Assembly: GCA_021904315.1 (NCBI GenBank)
Contig: CM038910.1
Coordinates: 21,276,256-21,340,255 of the forward strand
DNA from: Sphagnum magellanicum
Lineage: Eukaryota; Streptophyta; Sphagnopsida; Sphagnales; Sphagnaceae
DNA length: 64,000 nt
Direction: 5' to 3'
This document shows, in pieces, positions 1 to 12,408 of this stretch; position 1 is the first letter of the stretch, and every line of letters begins with the position of its first letter. The translations under genes and the position numbers were made by a program. The notes under the pieces were generated by a model that worked only from the letters and a program-made list of their open reading frames with translations, had not been told where the DNA came from and did not search any database.

Positions 1-53
1 TAACTAAGATTTTCACTATATATAAAATAACTTTGTTTGGTGCTCAATCTAGT

Positions 54-1026
54 TGACGCACTCCCAACTCCTTAAAGGACTCAAATGTGAGCCCAAATAG
101 AAAAACAACAGAAGGAGGAGTCAGAGCATGCTCCCTAGCTCACAACACTTTGAGGGGTAGAGGGGCATGTTGGAGCTCCGAGATGGGACTAGGAAGAATT
201 GACAAACTTCACTCACTCACACGAGCCTGCACACAACCCACACAAAGTGGTTAGTGCATAGTTGCAACACCCTTAGTGCTAGGACTCACCACGGGCAACA
301 CGGACACACAAGACTCACCACGGCTCGGACTTGGGGGAAGCCACCACCTTCCCCCTTATAGGATATTCTGTAGCTATCCATGGAGGCTACATCCAAATGG
401 CTATTTTTCCCAGGACTCCCGAGTGGGAGTCCCAAAATCGCGCCAAATGGGACTCCCGCAACTTTGGAGCCCCATAACTTTGCGAACAGACCTTGAATTG
501 CAATGCGGTCTGAATCAAAGTTGTAAGTCTTGTCGAGAGCTTTCTAATGATATGTGGCACGCCCCCTACAGCTAAATAAATCGACTCGATTCTTGACTTT
601 TTGTGGTCGGGAGTCAAATTGGCAGTTCGACTCTCAGCCCTTCTTTTGGCCATAACTTGTGTTTCAGATGTCTGAATGAGCAATGCGAGCCCATTTTAGA
701 CATCTAAATTTCAAGAGCTTTCTAATGATATAAAGAACACCACAAGACATTGAGGTTTGACCGTTGCAATTGCTCTCTGAAGTTTCGGAAGTCCACGAGG
801 ATTCCATCTCCCAAAGTGGGAGTTGCCTTGGGAGTGTGAGGGTTCACTCCCTCATACTCCCTCACACTTTCTTACACTCCCGGGAGTTTGTGATGTGACT
901 CCCGGACTTCTTCTTGGCCCGCACCCTTGCAATGCCTTTGCCTTGATTCCCGGGCTTCCTTTCTCTTGGCCCGCAACCTTGCAACCCCTTTGCCTTGGTC
1001 GCGAGCCCAAAGCTAGGGTTGCGACA
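54..1026 (-). repeat. LTR of the chromovirus (3' LTR in element sense)
   Basis: Read on the plus strand it runs from TGACGCACTCCC to GGGTTGCGACA, so it has TG...CA ends. Related copies occur at 2396-3216 (opposite orientation), 6414-7092, 21465-21939 and 44540-45444. Comparison with the 44540 copy, which has a clean target duplication, fixes both ends. Open frames inside it are not genes. Confidence 0.85.
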
Positions 1027-1811
1027 CTCTCCCCCACTAGAAGAAGAGGTCAATGTCCTCATTGACACTTAGAATTTCTTTCAACAATTGTAATTGCTTT
1101 CTTTTGGATCCTTGGCCATCAAATGCCGACTCCTTGTGGCCAGACCTTGCCTCAAGCTAACTTAGGTGTCCCCAAGCTTCCAACACTCTCTTAGCAAGTC
1201 CAAGGGTGTTTCAACAGAAACCCTTAACCATTGCTTCATTAAAAGACCTAACTAGCTTAATTGACGAAGCCCTCATTTAGGAGGCCATTCTTTCAACCTT
1301 CCCCTCATGAGGAACTCAAGCCAAGCCTAATATTGACCTAAGCTACTTGACATGACTCCTTTTCCCAATCTTGCACCTTGATCAGAACAATCAAGCCTTT
1401 CCTAAAGGTATGCATATCAAGGTACGAGAAGCGACGTTTAGGCTTTGCAAAAGCCTAAATCCCAAGCTACGCGATTATAATACACGAACGGGGTCATGAC
1501 TTCCCGCGTTGGTCGCCACTACCGACCAACCCTTTGGGATGCACTTTGGGCATGTGTACGTCCCCGCAAGCTCACCTTGCTTGCCTCCTCTTTTGGGACC
1601 AAGATTTCTCTTAGCCCCCAAGTAGGAGTCCGATTTTGATTTGGGCTTACGCAAGAGAACTCCATTTGTCCATGCCACTTGACAACCCTTTTCTATCATA
1701 CTCACTATGTTTGTGATGTAATCTCTTGGAAGTCTTTAGCCTTTATTTCACTTGCAACTTGATATGGTACATTTGTGTAACTTTCCGCCCCCTAAAAGAA
1801 AGGTGATGTCT
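1027..1811. other. Non-coding interior of the chromovirus next to its LTR
   Basis: This stretch lies between the LTR and the chromodomain end of pol. Short open frames are present but none resembles a known domain. It is probably the untranslated 3' part of the retrotransposon. Confidence 0.6.
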
Positions 1812-4800
1812 TCATAACGCTCTATGTTTCCTTTGCCTTTTTGCCGGTCTATTGTGGAATTCTTCTATGGCTTCTTGGGCATGTTCCATGTCAGACTCAT
1901 TCACCCAAGATGCCTCTATTGGATGGTATCCTTTCCACTTGACCAAGTACTCCCGCTCTCGCCCCCTTACTCGCCTTGACTTGAGCACGGCCTCCACTTC
2001 AAATTCCGGTTCGTTATGAACCAAGTCCGGAGGGGGCCTTGAGTTGTGTTCTCGATTGGGCCTTGAGGCATCATGGGCGACCGGCTTCAAAAGTGAAACA
2101 TGAAATATGGGATGAACCTTAAGATTTTCCGGTAATTCTAGTTTGTAAATGTCGAGAAATTTCTTTTCCAACATTTTGAATGGACCCGCATTTGGGCCCA
2201 AGAACTTGTGGCTCAAACCTTCGAGCAATCAGAAATTCTTGATGTTCAACCACACTTCATCCCCTTCTTCAAAATTCACCTTTCGTTGGGACTTGTCCAC
2301 AAAGTCCTTGTACCTTTTATGCGCCTTCTCAAGATTGGCCTTGGCCATTTCCCACAAGCGTCGCCTCTCTTCATCAAGTTGTGTGACCATGGGCATGTCG
2401 CAACCCCACTTTGGGGCTAAATGTGAGAATGCAACTCACACTCCCAAAAGTGGGAAAATGGAATCCTCCAAGACTCCTGAAAATGCAGAAGATGATTTGA
2501 GGGGTCAAATCTCCTTGCCTTGGTGAGTTCTCTATATCAATGGAAAGGTCTTGAAACGTAGATGCCCAAAATGGCCTTGTATTGGCCATTTGGACATCTA
2601 CAGCCCAAGTTATGGGCAAAACAAGGGTCGAAAGTCAAATTGCCAATTTGACTCCCGACCACTAAAAGTCGGGAATCAACCTCTTCCCGACGTTGCCTGA
2701 AGGAATGCAACATAGTGTTGGAAAGTTCTTGATGAGAGCTACAACTTTGGTTGAAACGTCGTCTCGATCCGAGCTCGGGGCGAGGAGCTATGAGCGTCCA
2801 AAGTCCCGGGACTCCAACCCGGGATAGTTTTGGGACTCCAACTTGGGAGTCCCGGGAAAAAAAGCCATTTGGATGTAGCCTCGGTGGAAAGCTGCAGACT
2901 ATACTATATGGGGGAAGGTGGCGGCTTCCCCCCGAGTCCGAGCCGTGGTGACTCTTGTGTGTAAAAGTGCCCGTGGCTTGTCCCAACACCCAAGGTTGTT
3001 CCCAAATGCAAACTAACCCTCTTATGGTTGGTTTTGGATGCAGATTCAAGTTTGATCTTCTAGTCCATCTTGCTAGTCTAATCCCAGGACTTCGAGCACG
3101 CCCTTCTACCCCCTTTTAGTGCTGGAAGTTGAGAGCGCCCCTCAAGTCCCAACTTTTCGTAACTCAACATAGTTGAACCCTCAAGTGGGTTCAACCTGGG
3201 ACTTGGGAGTGCGTCAGGGCACTTCCTCACTTGCATCACTTAGGGGTTGTTTAACCCAAGTTGTGGGCACAATTGGTGACTTGCCCGTCACCATTTGAAA
3301 GGGGGTGGCTCCCGTTGCCGAATGTTCCGAATTATTGTAACAAAACTCGGCCAACTCCAAATGGTCCACCTAATCTTGTTGATCCGCCGCCACATAATTC
3401 TTTAGGAATTATTGGATCACCAAGTTCACCCTCTCGGTTTGTCCATCCATTTGGGGTTGGAAAGAGGTGCTCATCTTGAGCTCCGTCCCCATGCGCTTCC
3501 ACAAGGCTCTCCAAAACTTGCTTGTGAACTTCGGGTTTCGGTCTGACACAACGTCCTTTGGGAGGCCATGATGCTTGAACATGTGGGTGAAGAACAACCT
3601 TCCCGTCTTTTGGGCCATAGCACTTTCCTTGGTCGGAATGAAATGTGCCATTTTGCTAAATCGATCAACCACCACCATTATGGCATCAAACCCCCTTGAT
3701 GGTGGCAAACTCACCATGAAATCCATGGACACACTTTCCCACGGCCCTCCTAGAATGGGTAATGGTCGCAACAACCTGACTTGTTTTTTATTGACTACCC
3801 GGTTTTGTTGGCAAGTCAAGCAAGTCTTCACGTATTCTTCTGCATCCTCTTTCAAGTTGGGCCAATAGTAGGACTTCTTCAAGAATGTGGTGGTGCGCTT
3901 TGCACCAACGTGGCCCGCAAGGGGCCCATCGTGACATTCCTTCAAAAGCACATCCCTTAACCTCCCTTTTGGAACATAAAGCCGATTTTGCTTATACCAC
4001 AAGAGTCCATTTCGCAAATGGAAGTGGGACCTGGCTCCATTTTGGATGCTTTGCCTTGCCTCTTTAGCAAAAGCATCTCGACAGCTCGTTAGTCTAACTT
4101 CCTTTTGAAGTTCCGACTCTCCCACATACACCACCCTAAGTTGGTGTTTCTGGCTCAAGGCATCGAGGACTATGTTTTCCTTTCCCGGCTTGTGCCGGAT
4201 GTCCACATTGAACAAGGCTAATGTGTCTTGCCACCTTACTTGTTTCGATGACAACTTGGGTTAAGTGGCGAAATATTTCAAGGTCACATTGTCGGTCCAC
4301 ACCACCACATCTTTGGAGCCTATGTAATGGCCCCAAGTCTTGAGACAATGTATCACGGCCCACATTTCCTTCTCATGGGTTAGCCACCTTCGCTCCGTCT
4401 CACTCAACTTCTTGCTTTCAAAGGCCACCGACCTTCCATCTTGCACTAGGACTCCTCCTATGGCAAAGTCAGAAACATCGGAATGGATCTCAAAGTCCTT
4501 GTCAAAATCGGGCAACTTCAACACGGGCGCCTTCACCAAAATGCCTTTCAAGGTCTCAAAGGCCTCATTGCATGCCTCCTCCCATTCATAAGTCCCGGAT
4601 GACTTCTTCAAAAGGTTTGTCAAAGGTGTGGGTATCTTTGCAAAGTTCTTGACGAACTTGCAATAATAGGAAGCCAATCCTAAAAAGGACCTTAAGGCGG
4701 GAACAGACCTAGGCAGTTCCTAATCCAAAATTGCCTTCACCTTGCGATCATCCATTTTCAAACCTTCTTGGGTGATCCTATGCCCAAAGAAGTCCACCTC

Positions 4801-6400
4801 CGAGATTCCGAACTCGCACTTCTCAAACTTGGCATACAACTTGTTTTCTCTCAACCTTTGGAACATTTTTCGAAGGTGCTCCACATGTTCTTCCATGGAG
4901 TTGCTATAAACCAAAATGTCATCTATGTAGACAACCACAAAGTCATCAAGCCACTCTCGGAAAATGTCATTCATGAGGGTGCAAAATGTGGCGGGTGCAT
5001 TGGTGAGCCCGAAAGGCATCACCAGGAATTCATATGAACCATACCTTGGGCGGCAACCGGTCCTTTCCTCATCCCCTTGTGCAATTCGAATTTGGTAATA
5101 CCCGAAACATAGGTCAATCCTACTAAACACTTTGGCTCCCGAAAGTCGATCAAACAAATCATCAATCCGAGGTAATGGATATCGATTCTTCGCAGCCACC
5201 TTGTTGAGGGCTCTATAATCCACACACATCCTTAAAGTCCCATCCTTCTTGTGAACAAAAAGGATGGGGGCCCCATATGGTGACTTGCTATGCTTAATAT
5301 ATCCCTTTGCGAGGAGTTCTTCGAGTTGAACCTTAAGTTCTCTTAACTCCTCATGGTTTATTCGATATGGGGCCTTGGTGGGAGGTGCCACTCCCGGCAT
5401 CACCTCGATTGCATGGTCAACTTGTCTTCTCGAGGGCAACTCATCGGGCAACTCTCCGGGCATCACATCCAAATTTTTTTTTAACACTTGCTTGATGCAC
5501 TTGTGGAGGCTCACCACTTTGGTGGCCTCCCTAGGTTCAAACTCATCTAGCACCCGCATGACACACAACATGCCATACCCTCCTACGCATTCTTTTTCCA
5601 AGTTTTTTGCCAACATCAAGTGGATGGTGGTCCCACCCACACTAAGAACTTCATGGGCCTTCATTTGCACGATCCCATTCTTGGATGGGATCCTAACTAG
5701 CCTATTGTGCCCTTCTATGAGCACATTGTTTCGTGTGATAAATTCCATTCCCAAAATGCAATCCATTCCCCCTAAGATGGAAATTAACAAGTCCACCTTA
5801 CCTCTCCAATTCCCCAATTGGAGGGGCACATATTTTGCTTGGAACTTGGTGGGATGGGGAATCCCATCCGCAAAGTGCACCTCTATGGGTGCCTTGAGCT
5901 CCTCCAACGGGAGCTCCATTCTTTGGGCATTTTCTTGGGTTATGAAGTTGTGGGAAGCCCTTGTGTCCAAAAGACATAACACTTCCCGCTTAGAAAGCTT
6001 CCCCTTTAAAAAAAAAAGGCGATTATATTCACCTTGGGCTAGGTTGGAGGTGAGGGCAATTACCTTAGAAGCCCCATTCCCCAATTTGGGTTTGGGGCAA
6101 TCCTTGGAGTAACGGCCCACTTCATTACAATTGAAACATGTTCCCTTAGGTTTCCCACTAGCATCTCCCTTGGGTTGGCCCCCTTTGAAAGGAGCCCCCT
6201 TCTTCACAAAATTTCCCTTGGGTTTAAAATCCGAGCCTTGGAATTATTTGGGCTTTTCCCCCTTTGAGGTGTCTTGGCCTCGGTTCCATTCCCCTTCATG
6301 GCGTGCCTTCTTATGAAGGAACTTGCTATCATTTTTCAATCTGGACTTCTCACCTCGTCCCACATCCGAAAAGCCTTTCACTTTCATGATGGCTTCGGTT
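1812..6400 (-). pseudogene. gag-pol coding region of the chromovirus (fossil)
   Basis: In reading direction, high to low coordinate: a basic gag tail and a CCHC zinc knuckle ([16 protein letters not shown], near 6100-6145); a retropepsin-like segment with a D-T-[RG]-A-S-H box near 5960; reverse transcriptase with the [10 protein letters not shown] box near 4915; RNase H with a WTDN motif near 4290; the integrase HHCC zinc finger (H-x-G-H ... C-L-T-C) near 3780-3960 followed by its catalytic core; and a chromodomain (YLVKWKGY) near 1930-1960. The 2396-3216 stretch is a later insertion. Domain identities rest on family motifs seen in the translation. The region is broken and would not make a full polyprotein. 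Confidence 0.88.
2396..3216 (+). mobile_element. Nested solo LTR, inverted, with 5-bp target duplication
   Basis: On the plus strand this copy starts TGTCGCAACCCC and ends GGGAGTGCGTCA, the reverse complement of the LTR ends at 54 and 1026. It is flanked on both sides by GGGCA (2391-2395 and 3217-3221), a perfect 5-bp target duplication. It is therefore a solo LTR that landed in the chromovirus pol region in opposite orientation. It is about 820 bp long and clearly diverged from the host LTRs. Confidence 0.88.
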
Positions 6401-6413
6401 AGTGAGGTGGTGG

Positions 6414-7092
6414 CTTCCCCCTTATAGTATACTCTACAACTCTCCACGGAGGCTACATCCAAATGGCTATTTTTCCCGGGACTCCCGAGTGGGAGTCCCG
6501 AAATCGCGACAAATGGGACTCCCGCAACTTTGGAGCCCCATAACTTTGCGAGAAAACCTTGGATCGCAATGTGGCCTATAGCAAAGTTGTAGCTCTCGTC
6601 CAGACCTTTCCAACAATATGTGGCACGCCCCCTACAGCTAAGTAAATCGAGTCGATTCCCGACTTTTTGTGGTCGGGAGTCAAACTGGCAATTTAACTCA
6701 CGCCCTTCTTTTGGCCATAACTTGTGTTTCAGATGTCTGAATGAGTAATGTGAGCCCATTTTAGACATCTAGGTTTCAAGAGCTTTCCAATGATATAAAG
6801 AACGCCACAAGACATTGAGTTTTGACTCCTGCAATTGCTCTCTGAAGTTTCGGGAGTCCACTAGGACTCCTTTTCCCAAAGTGAGAGTTGCCTTGGGAGT
6901 GTGAGTGTTCACTCCCTCACACTCCTTCACACTTTCTTACACTTTCGGGAGTATGTGATGTGACTTCCCGGCTTCCTCTTTGGCACGCACCCTTGCAATG
7001 CCTTTGCTTTGACTCCCGAGCTTCCTTTCTCTTGGCCCGCAACCTTGCAACCCCTTTGCCTTGGTCACGAGCCCAAAGCTAGGGTTGCGACA
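6414..7092 (-). repeat. Partial LTR at the 5' side of the chromovirus
   Basis: The stretch matches about positions 340-1026 of the left LTR, ending in the same GGGTTGCGACA. It is shorter than the left copy. Its right end abuts mitochondrial-derived DNA, so the retrotransposon edge marks the visible left limit of the NUMT. Confidence 0.8.
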
Positions 7093-7687
7093 TGTCATCT
7101 ATGCTAGATGACTATGAGGAAGAGACATATATGGAAAAATATTTTAAGAATGAGAAAATATATATATGTTGTACCTTGTTTCACTTTATTTGCCTACGCG
7201 ATAATATACTACCAAAATTGTAAATTAGGCCATTACTACTATATTGCATTATTAAGCGTTTTTACTTTCTATGTGTGATTGAGAAAGTTTCTTATCATAG
7301 CAGTATAATCAAATCATTCAACATTTCGATTGCAGTTATGTAGTTTGGTCCCATAGGTTATAACGCGCTAGTAATAAGGTTTGAAGAAGATTTTTGTGGT
7401 CAAGAATTGACTAGCTTGCATTTAAGTTTTACTGTTAAAAACGAAAAAAAAATTATATATATTTTTGCTCATTCTCCCACTTTATTGGCTTTATGGATAA
7501 AGGGGAGAAATAGACGTTATTAAAGGCCACTCTCAATGTAATATTGAATTATTTTTTTGGTTGGAAGTGTCATAAATTATCATAGATGAAAAAGCAAAGT
7601 GGCACATAAATGAGCCATAGGCTGCAGATTATGCCACTTCCTTTTCTTGCAGCGTAGCTCTGGTCGGACATTTTCTTTGAAATTTTT
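7093..7687. other. AT-rich NUMT spacer, no gene seen
   Basis: This is AT-rich DNA between the LTR edge and trnE. I see no open frame or RNA gene. It may be mitochondrial intergenic DNA, from its position only. Confidence 0.4.
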
Positions 7688-7760
7688 GTCCCTTTCATCT
7701 AGGGGTATAGGACATCATCTTTTCATGGCGAGAACACAGGTTCAAATCCCGTAAGGGATA
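7688..7760 (+). tRNA. trnE: tRNA-Glu (UUC), mitochondrial type, in NUMT
   Basis: A 73-nt cloverleaf-like sequence starting GTCCCTTTC and ending GTAAGGGATA. Acceptor arms pair (TCCCTT with AAGGGA), the T-loop is GTTCAAAT, and the anticodon region reads CTTTTCAT, giving UUC. It closely resembles plant mitochondrial trnE and is among the best preserved pieces of the NUMT. It is probably not expressed in the nucleus, since organellar tRNA genes there usually are not. Confidence 0.82.
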
Positions 7761-8108
7761 GCCTTGCTTATAATTACTATGGTTGCTTTGAAAGCTAAGT
7801 GAAAAGGGCTTTTTGGTGAGCATGGAAATTTGATTATCTAAAAAAGGATGCAAAAGAAAAATAAGTAAAGAAATAAATAAAATTAAAATTGTATTTATAT
7901 ATATATAATCTATTTGCCCTTTAGTTTGGTTTTGTCCCTTTTTGTTACTTTTCTCGTTTCTTTTTGTTAATAAAGATCATGAGAAGTATAACAATGAAAG
8001 GTCGCAAGGCATAGCAACAACCAAAGGCTTTATTTCCATGGCAAATAAAACATGAAAAATGGGGAAAAAAATAATTATGCAACTTTAAAAGAAGAAGGTA
8101 AATGAAAT
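7761..8108. other. Spacer between trnE and rps12 relic
   Basis: AT-rich DNA with no recognised gene. Confidence 0.4.
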
Positions 8109-8485
8109 ATGCCTACAATAAATCAATTGATTTGTCATGGTAGAGAATCAAAATGGTGCACATAACGTACCTGAGCTTTGACTCAATGTCTTCAAAAATA
8201 AGGATTATGCCTTTGTATTTCAACAACACCAAAAAAATCTAATTTGGCTTCACGCAAGATAGCCAAAGTGCATTTAACCAATCAAAATGAGATAATTGCT
8301 TACATTCTTGGCGAAGGTCATAATTTGCAAGAGCATTTGTGGTTATGGTTAAAAGTGGTAAAGTTAAAGATTTGCTATGAGTGAAGTACCATTATATTCG
8401 AGGAGTCAAAGATTTGTAGGGAATATTAGGTCAAAGTCAAGGTAGATCTAAATATGGTACAAAAAAACCCAAAGATTTTATATGA
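8109..8485 (+). pseudogene. rps12: rps12 relic (mitochondrial ribosomal protein S12)
   Basis: Starting at ATG 8109 the reading gives MPTINQLICHGRES, the S12 amino terminus. Further on come [23 protein letters not shown] and, near the end, SKYGTKKPKDF-like residues, in the order found in plant mitochondrial S12. The ATG-to-stop span is about 125 codons, the usual family length. Internal stops and small indels shift the frame, so it is a pseudogene. Many differences fit C-to-T decay. In intact mitochondria S12 is part of the ribosomal decoding site. rps7 follows on the same strand, an old and widely kept gene pair. Confidence 0.85.
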
Positions 8486-8794
8486 ATTTATTTGTCAAAT
8501 TATTGAATTTCAACTTTATTTTTGGTCTATCCCTTGATTGCTTTCATTGATCAAGACTTTTAGAAGAGGTGAGAATGAAAAAAATGAAAATTAGCCAAGT
8601 TTTTGGCCATTTAGCGAAAAAAATCTATTCCTTTTTTTAAAAAGCTTTTCAGCGCTTTGCTTATTTCATTGTAGATATTTATGCCATGCCTTGGAAGGGC
8701 ATGTGCCATCAAGACCTAAAGGTCATAAGGCAATAAGCACATATAATTGCTCAAACAATTTAGCTTATATCTAAGACTTAAATGGTAAGTAGAA

Positions 8795-9215
8795 ATAATT
8801 AATAAAAAAAATAGTCCATATTTGCATGATTAATGGTAAAAAAACAAGATCTCGTACTATTGTTTATAAAACTCTTCATTTTCTAGCTCATCATGGCGAT
8901 GTATTAAAACTTTTGGTTAACGCCATAAAAAATGTCAAGCCTATTTATGAAGTTAAAAAAGTAAGAATTTTTAGTACTACTCAATAAGTACCATCTATTA
9001 TAGCAACAAATCGTCAAGACACCTTAGCTATTCGTTGGATGCTTGAAGTAGCAGCCAAGCGACATATGCGCAAAAAGAGCATAAACTTAGATTAATGCTT
9101 ATCTAATGAAACATTGGATGTTTCTCAAGAGATGGGAATTGCATGTAAAAAAAGGGATGATCTTCATAAACTTACTCAAACCAATCATATTTTTTTGCAT
9201 TATAAATGGTTGTAA
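8795..9215 (+). pseudogene. rps7: rps7 relic (mitochondrial ribosomal protein S7)
   Basis: The reading shows MINGKKTRSRTIVYKTLHF, then DVLKLLVNAIKNVKPIYE, AIRWMLEVAAKRHM, and the carboxyl end KKRDDLHKLTQ ... HYKWL, all recognisable plant mitochondrial S7 segments in order. The true amino terminus upstream of about 8795 is not clear. The frame has an internal stop after STTQ and other changes, so it is a relic. It follows rps12, the ancestral bacterial-type order. S7 organises the 3' domain of the small subunit rRNA. Confidence 0.87.
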
Positions 9216-9960
9216 ATTATTCAAAGTGTAAAAAAATAAATGGGGCTGACAGGGAAAGCAAGGTGTAGAAAGGCTTATAAATAATGCACTTTACCTTTTT
9301 GTGCCTTACCTCGGGGAAGATAAAAATAACTAAGCTTCATTATGTGCTTGGCTACTCAAAGGCCCCAATTTAACGGCTTCTACTATAAATTAACTATTTG
9401 CCCTTCCTCAAAATCAAATGTTAAATGTCCTAGCTGACAGCAAGCTTGCTCTTTTTCTGAACTAAATCGGGGAAAGGTTCCAAAGGAGTGGGCGTAGCAA
9501 ATATATATTTCTTTTGCTTAGCGTTTTCCTTTACCAAAATTTTGATCACAAATTAAGTCATACTTGTGTAGTTTTATCCTATGCGCCCAACAAATAGCAC
9601 ATGAATACTTACACACCTTCTATGAATGAAGCAATCGAAAAGGGTGTCAACCAGCGGGCGGGGGAGTACATGCAGCCTTCTTGTTTTGGTAGAAATGAGT
9701 CCTTGAGGTCTTGGAACATTGGCTTTCGCCAATAGGAAATTTTACAAGGCCACATAGGGTGCAACAAGAATATATATATAATATTAAAAAAAAATTGTAG
9801 TTTTTCGCATCCCACGCATTCAGAGGTCTCTAATTATTGGTGTGCATCGTTTTGCATTATCAAAAGCAAATCTAGCTTATTTATTATGGTTGACAATGAC
9901 GCACTCAAAAAGTAAATAAGTAATGTAGCAATTGGTTTGGTGTTTTTTTCCACTAGTCCT

Positions 9961-11369
9961 TTAATGAAGGTTTATAACATCATTCAAATAAATACAAATT
10001 AAAATAGTAAAAACATAAGCTTGTAATATGGCAACACCTAATTCTAAACCAATTAATGTGAAAATAATAATAAAAAGGAACAAGATGTGCTAGATACATA
10101 ATACCCCCCATAGATAACATGGTCTAGGCAAACCCATTTAAAATCTTGACCAAACTATGACCAGCCATCATATTGGCAAATAAGTGCCTTCCTAAACTTA
10201 ATGCACAAAAATGATAAGAAATTAGTTCAAGAAGTACTAAGAAAAGTGCTAACGGCAAGGGTACTCCTTGCGGTAATAATAAACTAAAAAAATGAAGCCC
10301 ATGTGTTTGAAATCCAACTATAATGATTTCGATAAAGAGAGATAATGAAAGACCCAGGGTAATTATGACTTGTTATTGTAAAACTATAGAGTATCATACC
10401 AATAAGATTACAAAATAATAAAAAAGTAAAAGTGACAAAATTTAAAGGAAAAAATCATTGTTTCATCAAAGAAGCATCGCTTATTTGTTCGTTTACCAAG
10501 TTAGGCACAAAATCATAAATAATTTCCACAAAAGATTGCTAAGCATTTGGTACTGGGTGTCTTGCATTCAAGGTGACAAAATAAATTAAAAGCAATACTA
10601 AATTGATAGTTAGTAGCATAAACAAAGATGAATTGGGTTGGTAGGGGAAAAAAAAAGATTTTTTTGTTCCATATACGCCTTAGGCCCAAGGTTCAAAAGT
10701 TGTTCCCCTCCTATAGAACTGTACATGATAGTCTTCCATCATACGGCTCTTCTCTCTATGTGACCTGTGTATAAAGAGGATAAAAGCTCAATAGAGGTGT
10801 CATCTTGGCAGCCATCTTTCTTTAGGTTGTTTATTTACAAAGCACACTTTTCATATATAAATTATATATATGTATATTTGACTTGGCCGAAAAGAGCTAG
10901 GACTACATTCTTCATCACTATTTTTGTGGGAGGTTTCCCATCCATCCTCAAGCGCATTCCATAGTTTCTTAGGCACTTGCCCTCATAGCCGTCACCCTAT
11001 CTCATATACCCACACATTTTGTCTAGGATTTTTTAGGCTTGACCAACATGAACATGGTTTGTATCCTGACCCAGGGGCTTTTTTTCACTGCTTCTCATCG
11101 GCTACTTGAGTAGATTAGTCCTCACATTCGTCCCCCTTTTAAAGGAGTGGCCATCACCCAAGTTCGTAAACCTATCCTACACAAAACACTTTCCTAACTC
11201 TCTGGCATCGAAGTAAACGAGAGTTGGATTATCATCTAAAACCTCGACGAAGTGTTTTCACCATCAAGTAGTAGGCACAAGCTTCGCACATAAATGAAAG
11301 ATACAAATTTCCTATATGAATAGGAATCAATGGAATAATTGCAAATTATTTTAGTGGAGTACAAGCCAT
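9961..11369 (-). pseudogene. atp6: atp6 relic (ATP synthase subunit a) with one group II intron
   Basis: Exon 1 runs from 11369 to 11290 on the minus strand and encodes a FAIIPLIPIHIG amino end. It is exactly 80 nt long. Exon 2 runs from 10640 to 9961 and carries VNEQISDASL, FVTFTFLLFCNLIGMI, LFANMMAGHS-like and [12 protein letters not shown]-like segments; it ends NLH-stop as in plant mitochondrial atp6. Total coding length is about 253 codons, matching the family. Stops and small insertions are present, so the gene is dead. In mitochondria this subunit forms the proton channel of the F0 sector. It points opposite to rps12-rps7 and nad6. Confidence 0.9.
10641..11289 (-). other. Group II intron in atp6 after coding base 80
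   Basis: On the minus strand the intron starts GTGCG at 11289, the group II 5' consensus, and ends CCTAC at 10641. A 34-nt domain V hairpin lies at 10716-10749, starting GAGCCGTATG and ending GTACAGTTC. The intron is about 650 nt and shows no maturase frame. The insertion point, 80 nt from the ATG, would be named atp6i80 in the plant mitochondrial scheme. I recall an intron at this site from some hornworts and vascular seed-free plants, but cannot verify that here. Confidence 0.85.
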
Positions 11370-12408
11370 GATTAATTTTCTTTTTCAAATTTTGGTGTGA
11401 GGCGAAACCAACAAGCAGTTTTGTTGCTTGATGATTTTCAAGGCTCTTGGAAGATAATTTTTAAAATATTTTTATTTCTTTTGTCATTTTTTTTTTTCAT
11501 GCACACCTAGATTTTCTTTTTGTTTGTTATGTGCTCTCGTTTTACATGTCAATGGACAAAGCGTGATTTTACGCCACTATGTTTTTTTTTTCTCCGAAAG
11601 AAAATAAAATTCAAAGTCTTTTTCTCTCCTCACCTCCATTCCACAAGCTAACTAAGTGGTCTTTGACTTTCATTATGTGCTCTTCAATTTTTGATTAAAG
11701 AAGGAAAAAAACACTCATTGACATAGCTAACTAATAAACCATTTCTGACAAAAACAATTCAAAGTAGTTCAAACTCTTAGAGCCTCCCTTTTGGTGATGA
11801 AAGGCAAAGAAGTCTCTCCTTAAATGACACAAGGAATAGAGTTTATAAATATGGTCATTATTATCATACATGATTAATTTTCTTTGTGCAAATTAACAAA
11901 TCAAAAAATGATCTATGGGCTTCATAATGCGGGCAAGAGATATTCGTGTATATAACTATCTACACACTTCACCATGCATTTACTACTATAATACATCAAA
12001 ATGTATTTACTTAACTGACACAACAAGTAGATAACTTGAGACATTTATTTATGATGTCTCTTTATGAAGCCTTTTGGTAGATAGATTAAATCCAAGGTAG
12101 GAAAAAGGCATGAGAGGAAAGAAAATACTTTTTTTTTGGCTTACTTTTTACTGTGCACCTTATAACTAAAGGCATGAAGGCTTCTTTTGTATTGAATGCC
12201 CTTTTATTATTTCACACTCTTTCTTCTAGCCTAACAATCCTAGCATGATTTCTTATGGGGCCCCACGTACTCATGTTGGCTTTAATCGTTTTTTGGCTTG
12301 GTTGGTGTCTGCTTACACCATTTGTTTTCTAGATGATGGGTAGAAAAAAAATGTATATATATATTTTATCATCAAGGAAAATGATAAAGGGGACTTAGTA
12401 AAATAACT
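11370..12408. other. Spacer between atp6 and nad6 relics
   Basis: AT-rich DNA with poly-T runs and no coding region I recognise. It is most likely mitochondrial intergenic sequence. Confidence 0.4.

Larger units (their letters stand above)
54..7092 (-). mobile_element. Ty3/Gypsy chromovirus LTR retrotransposon, broken
   Basis: The internal part reads on the minus strand in the order gag zinc knuckle, protease, reverse transcriptase, RNase H, integrase and chromodomain. This order, with a C-terminal chromodomain, defines plant chromoviruses of the Ty3/Gypsy (Metaviridae) type. An LTR of about 970 bp lies on the left and a partial LTR on the right. The two LTRs differ at very roughly one base in ten by eye, and the bases outside the two ends (ctagt and tgtca) do not match as a target duplication, so the element is old and may be composite. 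The coding part is broken in several places. A solo LTR of the same LTR family is nested in it. Confidence 0.9.

Noticed and set aside
276-1065. Open frames of 60-99 codons at the window start
   Set aside because: They lie in the LTR and recur in the other LTR copies.
2537-3049. 170-codon minus-strand frame
   Set aside because: It lies wholly in the nested solo LTR and has no domain.
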